NCBI RefSeq assembly: GCF_002934545.1
Contig: NZ_PTJA01000009.1
Location: forward strand, 124,001-188,000
Length of the DNA stretch: 64,000 nucleotides
Source of the DNA: Lacrimispora xylanisolvens
GTDB lineage: Bacteria; Bacillota; Clostridia; Lachnospirales; Lachnospiraceae
Direction of reading: 5' to 3'
Numbering within the stretch: the stretch's first letter is position 1; every line of letters starts with the position of its first letter. Of this stretch, positions 1-8,599 are shown in pieces. The translations under genes were made by a program, and so were the position numbers. Below the pieces are notes generated by a model. It had not been told where the DNA came from. It saw only the letters and a list, made by a program, of their open reading frames with translations, and did no database searches.

Positions 1-3000
1 TTACTGCATAGGGTTCTGATTCGGGCTGTCAGCATCTCATCGGGACTTCCGGGCTTGTCAAGCTGCTCTAACAGACCATTTTTCAGTGTGATCATATGCC
101 CCCAGAAATTACCGCTGTCTACCGTTGATATATAGGCAGGGTTAAGCACCTCCAATGTTTCAATGTGATACCAGTTATAGAGATGTCCCTTCCATTTCTC
201 CATTTTCTGCACTGTCTCCATCAGGTTTTCGATTGCTTCCACTGTGGAGTTTAACGTCTCAAATCCAAGATCCATGGCTGAAAGAATTGACAGAAACTGA
301 AGCCCGATATTGGTGGGAGATGTCTTATCACTGATTCTTTCAGCTTTTGAGGCCTTATAGTTATCCGGACAGAGCCAGTTCCTCTCCTTTGTGGAAAAAT
401 CTTTAAAAAACTGCCAGGTTCTGCGGGCGGTATCCATGAGAAGTTCCTGATTCTCCGCCTGATCTTTTTGATGGTGTATGATTTTTTGCTGGCTGATCCG
501 GTAAGCGGCTTCAAAAGCCAGTAACCAGTCTGCCATGATAAGAGCTGCCAGACACATTCCTGCCAGGGACAGATTGCCAGATAACAAGAGTAATAAAAGG
601 CAAAATGCAGGGAGAAGGGAACTCCACATCGTGAGGAAATAACCTTTTCTGGTATTGATCACCGAGGCATCCACGGATTCAGCCGTATTCCAGCGAAGGA
701 GGTTTTTCTTGCTGATCATTAACCGGTACAGTGTTCTGACAATTGCATCCAGCGCCACATAAGCGCGGTAAGGCATGATTGTAAATTCCAGAAATGCTCT
801 GACAAACATTACCGAAAGTTCTTTTAAAAATCCTTTATATACAAACGCAAGCTTTGGCCGGATAAGCTTTTGAGTGATCACAGCCAATAGTAAAATAATC
901 AGATTAAACAGATCATTGAAGAAAACAAGAGGCAGCCAAAGATAATAGGCTTCTGGCAGCCATAAAAAGTTCAGGAGTATAAACAAGGTTTTACTAAACG
1001 GAACCAGACTTCTTCTTAGGTTGTCAAAAATTTTCCATCTGGACAGGGGGCTTAGGCTTCTGCCATCCGCAGTTTTCCTCATAAACAGCCAGGGCACCAG
1101 CTGCCAGTCTCCCCGCAGCCACCGGTGTTCTCTTTTTGTAAATGATAAAACGCTGTTTGGGAAATTATCCATAATCCTGGCTGTACTGGAAAAAGCCGTT
1201 CTTGCATAACAGCTTTCAAAAAGGTCATGGCTGAGAATCCTGTTTTCCGGTACTTTATTATGAAGTACCGTACGAAAGGCTTTCCAGTCATAGATCCCTT
1301 TCCCGATATAGATTCCCTGGTTGAAAATATCCTGATAGATATCAGATATCACAGTTCCATAATGAGCAAGTCCGGTTTCTCCGCCGAATATTTTTGTAAA
1401 CCAGCTGGCATTCTTATCCGCAATATGATTTCTGACGGAGGGCTGGATGATCACATAGCCTTCCTCTACCTTCCTGCCTGACGTGTCAAGGACCGGTCTG
1501 TTTAACGGATGATCAATCAATCCCACCAGTTTTGCTGCATTGTCACGAATCAGATTGGTATCTGCATCCAGTGTAATCACATACTGGAAAGTGGTGAGTA
1601 GATTTTCATCACAATAAATGTCTGTAAAAGTGGTACTGTCTTTTCCTGCCCCGTCTAAAAGGTTATTAAACTCTTCCAGTTTTCCTCGTTTTCTCTCCCA
1701 GCCCATATAGCAGTTCTCTGCCTGATTCCATTTACGGCAGCGAAAGAACAGGGAAAAACGCTGTTCCTTTGACGGGTACAGCTCATTTAACTCTTTCATG
1801 CGCTCCACAAGGGCACTTTGGATTACGTCATCCTTTGGCATGGACTGTTCCTTAGAGTCTTCATAATCAAGAAGCAATGCAAAAAAAAGATTTGGCTGCC
1901 GGTTTGCAAGATAATGCTTCTGTAAACGTTCCATATATTGAAGTCCCTGCTCCTTAGAGGATACAATAACCGGCATGACTACAAAGGTTCTTGCATCTTC
2001 CGGAATTTCTTCCAGATAGTCAAGAGCAGGTATCTTTCTCACCGTTATTCTTCTGGTGAATATAAAATTAACTATTTCCATGGAGATGCCCATTAACAGC
2101 GGCATAGCCGTCAAAACAATAATCACAGACCTTCCAGCAGACCGAATGCCGCCAATACTCCTGAACAGATACAGCAAACAGACTTCCAGTCCCAGAAACA
2201 GGAGAATCAGGCATAAGAAATAAAGAGATCCTACGGCATTCCATTTTTTCCTGATCTTTTTCGGAATTGGTTTTCCTAATGCCTTTGCTTTTAAAAGGGG
2301 ATACCCCTTTCCCAGGAGATAGGCTCCCACGTGGTGAGAGCAATAAAGACCCTCCTGCCCACCAACAGCCAGCTCCAGACAGTCTTTTGCAATCTTTTCT
2401 TCCAGAAGCCGGAAGCGGAGAGATAATTTAACGATTACTCCGCGGTACATTCCTCTGGACTCCAGATCCATTTTAGAATAAACACCTGCCGGATCCTGGG
2501 ATAAAATCTGTTCCAGTGCAGAATAGGTCTCAAAAAACTTTTCCTCATCGACTTCATTGATATCTCTTAAGCTGACGATTAATGTCCTGATATTTGTTTC
2601 CAGAAAGGATTGTATTCTTCCTTCTTCCTGGTATACGGAAGAAGTCTTCATCTGTTTGTCCTTTGAAGCAAAATGATATTTTAAATATTTTTGAATGGAA
2701 GCCTCATCAAAGGACATATTCTTCATCAGATAGATCACATGAGCGTGAAAGGAATAGTTATGCTTTAAGTTATCCTCTGTTTTGCAAAGCAGCGCTGATA
2801 AATCGGCAGATCCCCGTTTTTGTTCCAGCTTTTCCGTGAGAAATTTTTCTGCCTTTGATTTTACATCGATCATATGAAGTATTTCATCTGCAACTGCGAT
2901 GATTTCTTCCAGAATGCAAAAGCCCAGCATTTCCGGTAAAACCCAGATCTCTTTGTCCGTAAGCGCAATCTTTTGCTGATAGGCAGTTAACATGACTGAG

Positions 3001-3539
3001 ATGTTTTCTTCACTTAGATGCCCGCCGGAAAGAGCCACCATCTTTTTTGCCACAACATAGATCCGGGGGAAATTATGGTATTCTTTCGCCTTCAGAATTG
3101 GCAGCACGGCATAGCTGGTTCCGGAAGTACGTACTTTTTTCATCTCCCGGTACATCAGCTGGAAATTATCATAGAGCCAGCGTGCAGCTGGAATCAGGGA
3201 AATAATACCTGGAGACAGGGCCGAAATTCTGTCTCTGATCCGATTCAGTTTTTTATAAGCGGCCTGATTATAATCGTTTAATACAAAACTGTTTCCCGTA
3301 AGCCGGACCTGGCTGTGCCCGTCAGCCAGTTCAAGCATCTGTTTCTCCCATTCACCCGGTCCCGGCTTATCTCCTGTTACCTGAAAGCAGGAGGGGAAAT
3401 GTATATTTTTATCAAAATGATAGAACCTGTAATAGAGCATAAATAAAATAGAGCAGATTAACAAACTCAGTATTACTAAAGCCACCGGAAGAAACGGTGA
3501 ATTTATATTAAAATTAATTTTTTCCATTAAGATCTGCAA
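1..3539 (-). CDS. Cyclic beta-1,2-glucan synthase-like glycosyltransferase (NdvB/ChvB type), 3' end outside window
   Basis: About 1,180 N-terminal residues are open without a stop and continue past the left edge. Family members are very large inner-membrane proteins that polymerise UDP-glucose into cyclic glucan and carry C-terminal phosphorylase-like domains; those domains would lie outside the window. Visible: an N-terminal membrane segment (about residues 12-36), further membrane segments near 450-510, a glycosyltransferase core with the LDADT metal-binding motif near 657 and HRWLRGDWQ near 809 (the QxxRW-like position), then several membrane segments near 850-1030. No ATG has a well-spaced ribosome site: AAGGAGG at 3550-3556 sits 10 nt before an in-frame TTG at 3539, while the ATG at 3527 is about 22 nt away, so TTG is preferred. 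The product (cyclic beta-1,2-glucan or another beta-glucan) cannot be decided from this half. Confidence 0.8.
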   Translation of the reverse strand, partial: MQILMEKINFNINSPFLPVALVILSLLICSILFMLYYRFYHFDKNIHFPSCFQVTGDKPGPGEWEKQMLELADGHSQVRLTGNSFVLNDYNQAAYKKLNRIRDRISALSPGIISLIPAARWLYDNFQLMYREMKKVRTSGTSYAVLPILKAKEYHNFPRIYVVAKKMVALSGGHLSEENISVMLTAYQQKIALTDKEIWVLPEMLGFCILEEIIAVADEILHMIDVKSKAEKFLTEKLEQKRGSADLSALLCKTEDNLKHNYSFHAHVIYLMKNMSFDEASIQKYLKYHFASKDKQMKTSSVYQEEGRIQSFLETNIRTLIVSLRDINEVDEEKFFETYSALEQILSQDPAGVYSKMDLESRGMYRGVIVKLSLRFRLLEEKIAKDCLELAVGGQEGLYCSHHVGAYLLGKGYPLLKAKALGKPIPKKIRKKWNAVGSLYFLCLILLFLGLEVCLLYLFRSIGGIRSAGRSVIIVLTAMPLLMGISMEIVNFIFTRRITVRKIPALDYLEEIPEDARTFVVMPVIVSSKEQGLQYMERLQKHYLANRQPNLFFALLLDYEDSKEQSMPKDDVIQSALVERMKELNELYPSKEQRFSLFFRCRKWNQAENCYMGWERKRGKLEEFNNLLDGAGKDSTTFTDIYCDENLLTTFQYVITLDADTNLIRDNAAKLVGLIDHPLNRPVLDTSGRKVEEGYVIIQPSVRNHIADKNASWFTKIFGGETGLAHYGTVISDIYQDIFNQGIYIGKGIYDWKAFRTVLHNKVPENRILSHDLFESCYARTAFSSTARIMDNFPNSVLSFTKREHRWLRGDWQLVPWLFMRKTADGRSLSPLSRWKIFDNLRRSLVPFSKTLFILLNFLWLPEAYYLWLPLVFFNDLFNLIILLLAVITQKLIRPKLAFVYKGFLKELSVMFVRAFLEFTIMPYRAYVALDAIVRTLYRLMISKKNLLRWNTAESVDASVINTRKGYFLTMWSSLLPAFCLLLLLLSGNLSLAGMCLAALIMADWLLAFEAAYRISQQKIIHHQKDQAENQELLMDTARRTWQFFKDFSTKERNWLCPDNYKASKAERISDKTSPTNIGLQFLSILSAMDLGFETLNSTVEAIENLMETVQKMEKWKGHLYNWYHIETLEVLNPAYISTVDSGNFWGHMITLKNGLLEQLDKPGSPDEMLTARIRTLCS

Positions 3540-3613
3540 TAGAAGCGCTCCTCCTTATTTAAGAATCCTTCCCATATGATGGCATCTCTTTTTACATAGT
3601 TTGCCTGTTTTTA

Positions 3614-3652
3614 CAAAAAAAATGCCACAATATAATATTGTGACATTTTTTA
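3614..3652. terminator. Probable bidirectional terminator hairpin
   Basis: Near-perfect inverted repeat ATG(C/T)CACAATAT / ATATTGTG(A/G)CAT with an A-run on one side and a T-run on the other, so it could stop transcription in either direction. It lies just downstream of the GNAT gene at 3685-4335 (minus strand) and upstream of the glucan synthase, so it probably ends the GNAT transcript. Confidence 0.7.
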
Positions 3653-3684
3653 CGAATTTTATTATGGTCCCGGGATCTTTATTT

Positions 3685-4335
3685 TTAAGTGGGATTCACA
3701 TTCATACGGAAGCTCCAGTTACCAACTGCCGATTCCGACATCTGAATGGTGGTATAATCAAATTCAGTAAATCCATTTTTCAGATAAAATTTTTTATTTA
3801 TTTCTGTATTTGTGAAGGTAATAAATGTCTCCGGTTCATTCCCTATACTCTGTTCTTTTATATAAGGTATGATACATTCATTTAACATCTTACTACCCAA
3901 TTGCTGGCCTCTGCAAGCTCGATCCACTGCCAGTGATTCCAGCTGCCAGGAATGTTCTTTTATGCCGCTTCCAGGTTTGTGCCCTGTTTCAAGAACATTT
4001 AAAAACTTCAGGATTCCTGGAAGGCTCGCTTTTTTAAACAGTTTAAATGCACCAGCCCGAAAATAATCAAGCAGACTGACTTCTTCGCTGTAAGGGCGTA
4101 CCAGAATGGCAAAGCTTTTTATTCTTCCATTGTCCTCACCTACAAAGAATTCACTTTTTTTGTAATAAGCTTTTATATAAACATAATAAACTTCACACAT
4201 AAAATAAAGAAACCGGCCAGGTTCTCTAAATTCTCTTTTTATATCGTTACACATTGGATAGTCAATAAATGTTAAAGCGCACATTCTTGCTATCTCCTTT
4301 AATTCTTCCTTTTTTGGTCTTCTATAATTGATCAT
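3685..4335 (-). CDS. GNAT-family N-acetyltransferase
   Basis: 216 residues. The C-terminal half has the acetyl-CoA-binding motif A of GNAT enzymes: a beta strand (SLAVD, about 134-138) followed by R142-G-Q-Q-L-G147 and an amphipathic helix, the R/QxxGxG/A pyrophosphate loop. A late asparagine and tyrosine-rich strand (EINKKFYLKNGF) is also typical. The substrate is unknown. Start ATG at 4335 follows AAGGAG by 6 nt. The gene stands alone, between a terminator (3614-3652) and a non-coding stretch with a degenerate repeat. No regulatory site was recognised. Confidence 0.85.
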   Translation of the reverse strand: MINYRRPKKEELKEIARMCALTFIDYPMCNDIKREFREPGRFLYFMCEVYYVYIKAYYKKSEFFVGEDNGRIKSFAILVRPYSEEVSLLDYFRAGAFKLFKKASLPGILKFLNVLETGHKPGSGIKEHSWQLESLAVDRACRGQQLGSKMLNECIIPYIKEQSIGNEPETFITFTNTEINKKFYLKNGFTEFDYTTIQMSESAVGNWSFRMNVNPT

Positions 4336-4547
4336 TTTCTACTCCTTTTTTAATTTAGTTGATATGACATCTGTGCATTTACCTGTACAATTGTATTATA
4401 TCTGAACTGCAGTTGCTTTTCTACAATCAATTTCAGGCTCAAATGTCTGCTAAGCGATAAAATATGGCCTATATGTCGCATTACCAAAATTTAACTGACT
4501 GAAAGAAGAGATCGCCACCTTGACTGGGGGCAGAGGCAAAGAAATAT

Positions 4548-4760
4548 CTGCTGCTTTGCCTCAAATGGTATAGAAGAGATCTCAAAAATGGAGAAATAGG
4601 ACAAATATAGGTGAAAAATTTTATTGATGCCCCGCAAACTGCATAATGGCGGGGCAGCCGTAATGAACTGACTGCTGCTTTGCCTCAAATAGGGATAGAG
4701 AAGATTGAAAAATCAGAGATGTGAGGCAGAGGAGTGAAAAAGAGGTTATCAATGCCTCAC
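4548..4760. repeat. Degenerate tandem repeat, two units about 125 bp apart
   Basis: The 530-bp stretch 4336-4865 holds no convincing gene. Inside it, CTGCTGCTTTGCCTCAAAT occurs identically at 4548-4566 and 4672-4690, and the following roughly 65 bp stay recognisably alike in the same spacing (ATAGA-rich segment, GAAAAAT, TGAAAAA, then TTAT-GATGCC at 4623-4631 and TTATCAATGCC at 4746-4756). An 8-bp perfect hairpin TGCCCCGC/GCGGGGCA (4627-4655) sits between the units. Function unknown; it may be a decayed intergenic repeat or a remnant of a structured RNA. Confidence 0.55.
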
Positions 4761-4783
4761 TTTATTTGAAATAGTAATACCAG

Positions 4784-4812
4784 TTGTTTTAACTATATAA
4801 GTGTATTATAAT
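4784..4812 (+). promoter_or_regulatory. Sigma-A-type promoter of the TetR gene
   Basis: TTGTTT at 4784-4789, 17-bp spacer, perfect TATAAT at 4807-4812, then the TetR ribosome site GGAGG at 4851 and ATG at 4866. This leaves room for a leader of about 45 nt and argues against the further-upstream ATG at 4812, which would lie in the -10 box. Confidence 0.7.
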
Positions 4813-4865
4813 TGTACCAGAGTCGTTTTTTTACACTAATATTAAATACGGGAGGACGTAAATCA

Positions 4866-5450
4866 ATGGGTGCTAAAGATCAGGATGACAGACGGGTAAG
4901 AAAAACAAAAAGAGCGTTGCGGGATGGGCTTGCTGAAATAATGGTAACCAAGGATATTCGTAACATAACGGTACGGGAATTAACGGATAAAGTTGATATC
5001 CACAGGGCCACTTTTTATGCTCATTATAAAGATATCTATGATCTTTATGAACAGATGGAGAATGCGGTTGCCGCAGAACTCAATGACCTGATTATTCAGA
5101 ACTATGAACAACCGGCCACCTATTTTTATAAAGTAATTTTTGAATACATTTTGGAAAATAAACAATTATGCCGTATGCTGTTCAGCACCAATGGAGAAGG
5201 CAGCTTTGCTGTACGTCTTAATGATTTGTTTGAGGAGAAATGTATTGAAACGTGGTGTAAGGATTGGAAACATTCTGAAATCGGCGAAGAACTGACTTAT
5301 CATGTCCGTTATCATGTCCAGGGCTGCCTGGCGATTATCAGTAAATGGGTTAATTCCGGTTTTGCATATCCGGCAGATAAGCTGGTTGAGATAATATCGG
5401 ATATTGACAGAAATATGGAATATGCTGTAATGAAAAAGCAAAAAAAATAA
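4866..5450 (+). CDS. TetR/AcrR-family regulator (TetR_C_8-like C-terminal domain)
   Basis: 194 residues from the ATG at 4866, chosen because GGAGG lies 10 nt upstream and the promoter -10 box overlaps the more upstream in-frame ATG. The N-terminal segment KTKRALRDGLAEIM...ITVRELTDKVDIHRATFYAHYKD is a classic TetR helix-turn-helix (about residues 12-58). The rest is all-helical and resembles the C-terminal class found in DhaS-like regulators. The ligand and target are unknown; no operator palindrome was found at its promoter. It is convergent with phoU, and its lysine-rich 3' end supplies the A-run that acts as the U-tract of the phoU terminator on the other strand. Confidence 0.85.
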   Translation: MGAKDQDDRRVRKTKRALRDGLAEIMVTKDIRNITVRELTDKVDIHRATFYAHYKDIYDLYEQMENAVAAELNDLIIQNYEQPATYFYKVIFEYILENKQLCRMLFSTNGEGSFAVRLNDLFEEKCIETWCKDWKHSEIGEELTYHVRYHVQGCLAIISKWVNSGFAYPADKLVEIISDIDRNMEYAVMKKQKK

Positions 5451-5470
5451 ACTAGAGGCAGACGCCTCTA
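5440..5470 (-). terminator. Terminator of the pst-phoU operon
   Basis: TAGAGGC-AGAC-GCCTCTA (5453-5470) forms a 7-bp stem with a 4-nt loop; on the minus strand it is followed by GTTTATTTTTTTT. The phoU stop codon (5468-5470) lies inside the stem, and the U-tract overlaps the last codons of the convergent TetR gene. Confidence 0.8.
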
Positions 5471-6121
5471 ATTTATTTCCTTTAATTCACCTGTTATCAT
5501 ATAGATGGTTCTTTCACAGATATTGGTGGAATGATCCGCTATTCTCTCAAGATACCGGCCAAGGAACAGAAGCTTGGTTCCCTGTTTTGTAAGTTCCCTT
5601 TTTTCTGTAATAACATTCAGGATATCATTGATCACGGATTCATAGAGGCTGTCAACTTCTTCGTCTCTTTCCGCCGCCTTTTGCGCCAGGGAAATGTCCT
5701 CATTTACAAACGCATCAAGACTCATCTTCAGCATCTTTCTGCCGATCTCTGCCATTCTGGGTATATCGATAATGGATTGAATGATTGGTTCCTTACCTAT
5801 CTCAAGTGTAACCTTGGCAATATTCACTGCGTTATCGCCCATTCTTTCCAGATCCGTAATGATTTTTAAAACCGATGCAATTGTTCTTAAATCCTTCGCA
5901 AGGGGCTGCTGAAGGGCAAGAAGCATAATACACTCCTTTTCAATATCCATCTCCAGCTGATCTATTTCATCATCCAGTTTATAAACGTTCCTTGCAAGGT
6001 CAAGATCCTGTGTCTGTATGGAAGTCACTGCTGAGTCAATAATATTATCAACGAGGGCTCCCATTGCTAATACTTTTTGCTTCACTTCAGTTATCTTCTG
6101 TGTAAAATGTTCTCTAACCAA
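5468..6121 (-). CDS. phoU: PhoU phosphate-signalling protein
   Basis: 217 residues, the normal PhoU length. Two three-helix bundles each carry the metal-binding signature: DLERMGDNAVNIAK (about 90-103) and YLERIADHSTNICE (about 190-203). PhoU links the Pst transporter to the PhoR kinase and restrains phosphate uptake and the Pho response when phosphate is plentiful. It is the last gene of the pst operon, 16 bp after the second pstB. The only plausible start is TTG at 6121, 9 nt after AAGGAG; there is no ATG nearby in frame. Confidence 0.95.
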   Translation of the reverse strand: MVREHFTQKITEVKQKVLAMGALVDNIIDSAVTSIQTQDLDLARNVYKLDDEIDQLEMDIEKECIMLLALQQPLAKDLRTIASVLKIITDLERMGDNAVNIAKVTLEIGKEPIIQSIIDIPRMAEIGRKMLKMSLDAFVNEDISLAQKAAERDEEVDSLYESVINDILNVITEKRELTKQGTKLLFLGRYLERIADHSTNICERTIYMITGELKEIN

Positions 6122-6137
6122 AATTTTCGTCTCCTTT

Positions 6138-6899
6138 TTAGCCGAATCTACCGGTGAGGTAGTCGTTAGTCCTCTTATCCTTAGGGAATGAAAAAACTTC
6201 CTGGGTGTAACCTTGTTCTATTAAATCTCCCATCAGCATAAACGCTACCCGGTCTGCAATACGTCCCGCCTGCTGAACCGTGTGGGGCGCAATCACAATG
6301 GTGTACTGCTCTTTCAGCTGTACTAAAGATTCTTCAATCTTGGCTGTTGATATGGGGTCGAGAGCCGAGCATGGCCGGTCGAGTAAAATCACCTCTGGTT
6401 CAAGTGCCAGCACTCTGGCAATGCACAGACGCTGCTGCTGACCGCCGGATAATCTGGCTGCAGGCGTATCCAGTCTGTCTTTTACATCATCCCACAGAGC
6501 TGACATCCGAAGGGATGTTTCCACTTTTTCTTCCAGATCTGTCTTAGACTTCATTCCTCCCATACGGGGCCCCAAAGCCACATTATCAAAAATGGACATA
6601 GGCAGAGGTGTTGGAACATCAAAGACCATACCTACCCTGCGGCGCAGTTCTGTCACATTCACGTCTGTATCAAAGATGTTCTTTCCGTCTAACAGGATTT
6701 CACCCTCCTGACGGGCTCCTGCAGTTAAATCACTGAGACGGTTCAAGGTGCGAAGCAGTGTCGTAATACCACTGCCTGCCGGACCGAAAACACCCAGAAT
6801 CCGGTTTTCGGGTATTTCCAAGTTTAATTCTTTAATGACCTGTTTCTGTTCAAAAAAGAAATTTAATCCCTTTATATCAATTTTTGCTTTCTGCGTCAT
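6138..6899 (-). CDS. pstB: PstB-like ATP-binding protein with degenerate catalytic motifs
   Basis: 253 residues, full length and clearly homologous to PstB along its length. However the key residues are altered: Walker A reads GPAGSGITT, so the phosphate-binding lysine is Ile45; the Q-loop reads VGMVFDVP, with Asp94 in place of Gln; Walker B reads ILLDRP, so the catalytic glutamate is Arg175. The signature LSGGQ (150-154) and the H-loop histidine (His206) are intact. On its own it should not hydrolyse ATP. It probably pairs with the upstream PstB (9520-10317), which has the opposite pattern. It sits between pstA (10 bp) and phoU (16 bp) with a good ribosome site, so it looks maintained rather than decayed. 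Confidence 0.9.
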   Translation of the reverse strand: MTQKAKIDIKGLNFFFEQKQVIKELNLEIPENRILGVFGPAGSGITTLLRTLNRLSDLTAGARQEGEILLDGKNIFDTDVNVTELRRRVGMVFDVPTPLPMSIFDNVALGPRMGGMKSKTDLEEKVETSLRMSALWDDVKDRLDTPAARLSGGQQQRLCIARVLALEPEVILLDRPCSALDPISTAKIEESLVQLKEQYTIVIAPHTVQQAGRIADRVAFMLMGDLIEQGYTQEVFSFPKDKRTNDYLTGRFG

Positions 6900-6909
6900 T
6901 TTTCACCTC

Positions 6910-7746
6910 TTATCGGCCCTTCGCTATAAATCGATTGACCAGCATATTGAACCCTACATTAAGCAGAAGAATCAGAATAATAAGTAGCGCTGCTGTACCG
7001 TAAGCGTTATCCATGGATATTCCCTCCCTCGCCAGTATATAAAAATGTACTGCCATTGTCCGGGTTGGGGAAAACAGTGATTCAGGCATACGAAGAGCGG
7101 AACCAGCCGTTAATATAACAGCTGCTGTTTCAGCCACACATCTGCCGATACTTAATATTACTCCATTTACAATACCAGGAAGGGCTGATGGAAGTACAGT
7201 CCTGGTTATTGTCTGTAATTTCGTCAATCCCAGAGAGAAGCCTACCTCCCTGTATAGCTGGGGAACCGTACGGATCGCCTCTTCCGATGTACGTATAATC
7301 GTTGGCAGAATCATAATCGCCATAGTTAATCCACCTGACAAAATTGACCAGCCCATATTTAAGTATATCACAAAAAAGATAAATCCGAAAAGTCCATACA
7401 CAATAGAAGGAATCCCCGCCAGAGATTCGGCGCTGAAACGAATAATCCGGGTGATTCTTCCCTCTCTCGTGTATTCCGTAAGATAAATTGCTGTTCCGAT
7501 TCCAAATGGTGTTGCCACAATTACTGCCACGGCAGTTACTACCAGTGTCCCTACAATGGAGGAGGAAATACCGCCGGAACGGCCCATGTCCCTGGGAATA
7601 TCCGTTAAAAACTCCCAGCTGAGCATAGGGATACCCTTTACCAGAATATATGCAATGATGGAAAAAAGAATGGCAATAACAAAAAGAGCTGCCGCCCAAA
7701 TCGTAAATTTGGCTATCTTCTGAGAAGTGTTTGCATTCATTTTCAT
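6910..7746 (-). CDS. pstA: Phosphate ABC transporter permease PstA
   Basis: 278 residues from the ATG at 7746 (GAGGTGAGG lies just upstream; the ORF extends 14 codons further but that would overlap pstC). Six membrane segments. The binding-protein-dependent transport signature EVGFSLGLTKLQTITRTVLPSALPG, quoted here only in part (EVGFSLGLTK), lies around residues 180-190 and contacts the ATPase. PstA with PstC forms the channel for inorganic phosphate. It begins 7 bp after the pstC stop and is followed by the degenerate pstB. Confidence 0.95.
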   Translation of the reverse strand: MKMNANTSQKIAKFTIWAAALFVIAILFSIIAYILVKGIPMLSWEFLTDIPRDMGRSGGISSSIVGTLVVTAVAVIVATPFGIGTAIYLTEYTREGRITRIIRFSAESLAGIPSIVYGLFGFIFFVIYLNMGWSILSGGLTMAIMILPTIIRTSEEAIRTVPQLYREVGFSLGLTKLQTITRTVLPSALPGIVNGVILSIGRCVAETAAVILTAGSALRMPESLFSPTRTMAVHFYILAREGISMDNAYGTAALLIILILLLNVGFNMLVNRFIAKGR

Positions 7747-7753
7747 AGTGACC

Positions 7754-8599
7754 TCACCTCTTTCGTGTAATGTACTGGGCAGTGGCATTTAAAATCATGA
7801 TAATAACAAATAATACAATACCCGTGGCAAAAAGTGCCTGCTGATGTTCACCGGAAGCATATCCCATTTCAATACCGATATTGGTGGTCAGTGTTCTGAC
7901 TGGGTCAAGAACGGAATGGGGAAGTGCAACCGCATTGCCCAGAACCATAATTACCGCCATTGTTTCACCAATTGCTCTTCCTAAACCTAAAATAACAGCG
8001 GCCACAATACCAGACTTGGCAGCGGGCAGCAACAGGGATCGGATTGTCTGCCATTGTGTCAGTCCCAGTGCAAGTGCACCGTCTTTATAATGGCGCGGCA
8101 GTGCAAGAAGAGATACTTCAGTAATACTTATTATGGTGGGCAAAATCATAATGCCCAGAATGATGGAACCTGCCAGTATGCTAAGGCCCGGTCCTCCCAG
8201 ATATTTGCGGATCGCAGGCACAACGAATAAAACCCCCCAGAATCCATATACAACGGAAGGAATGGCAGCCAGTAACTGAATGGCAGGCCTGAATATATTC
8301 CGAAGCTTTACTGGCGCAAACTCAGCCAGAAATATACTGCAGCATATCGCGATGGGTACTCCTACAATGGCTGCTCCTATGGTAACTGATACTGATCCAA
8401 CGATCATGGGGAAAATACCGTAGTAGCCCTGGCTGGGTGCCCATTTCATCCCAAAAACAAAGTTGATAATACCTACCTTGGCAATGATGGGCATGCCTTT
8501 TATAAATATAAAAACAGTGATGAGCGCCAATACCGATAAAGTCGAAAGAGCGATTAAGAGAAACACACGCTCCGTTAATTTTTCCTTAAAACTTTTCAT
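7754..8599 (-). CDS. pstC: Phosphate ABC transporter permease PstC
   Basis: 281 residues, six predicted membrane segments, with the permease EAA-type loop KDGALALGLTQWQTIR near 172-187. It is the second half of the PstAC channel. The start ATG at 8599 overlaps the pstS stop as ATGA, indicating translational coupling. The N-terminal segment KLTERVFLLIALSTLSVL is the expected first helix of PstC. Confidence 0.95.
   Translation of the reverse strand: MKSFKEKLTERVFLLIALSTLSVLALITVFIFIKGMPIIAKVGIINFVFGMKWAPSQGYYGIFPMIVGSVSVTIGAAIVGVPIAICCSIFLAEFAPVKLRNIFRPAIQLLAAIPSVVYGFWGVLFVVPAIRKYLGGPGLSILAGSIILGIMILPTIISITEVSLLALPRHYKDGALALGLTQWQTIRSLLLPAAKSGIVAAVILGLGRAIGETMAVIMVLGNAVALPHSVLDPVRTLTTNIGIEMGYASGEHQQALFATGIVLFVIIMILNATAQYITRKR

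Noticed and set aside
4491-4688. 65-codon minus-strand frame in the repeat region
   Set aside because: Spans the degenerate repeat, no ribosome site, composition unlike a protein.
6138-6899. Calling the second pstB a pseudogene
   Set aside because: The frame is full length, has a good ribosome site and retains LSGGQ and the H-loop; the losses are confined to catalytic positions and match the partner pattern.
7130-7699. 189-codon minus-strand frame inside pstA
   Set aside because: It is a frame-shifted shadow of pstA; composition is Tyr/Gly/Ser/Cys-rich and has no family similarity.
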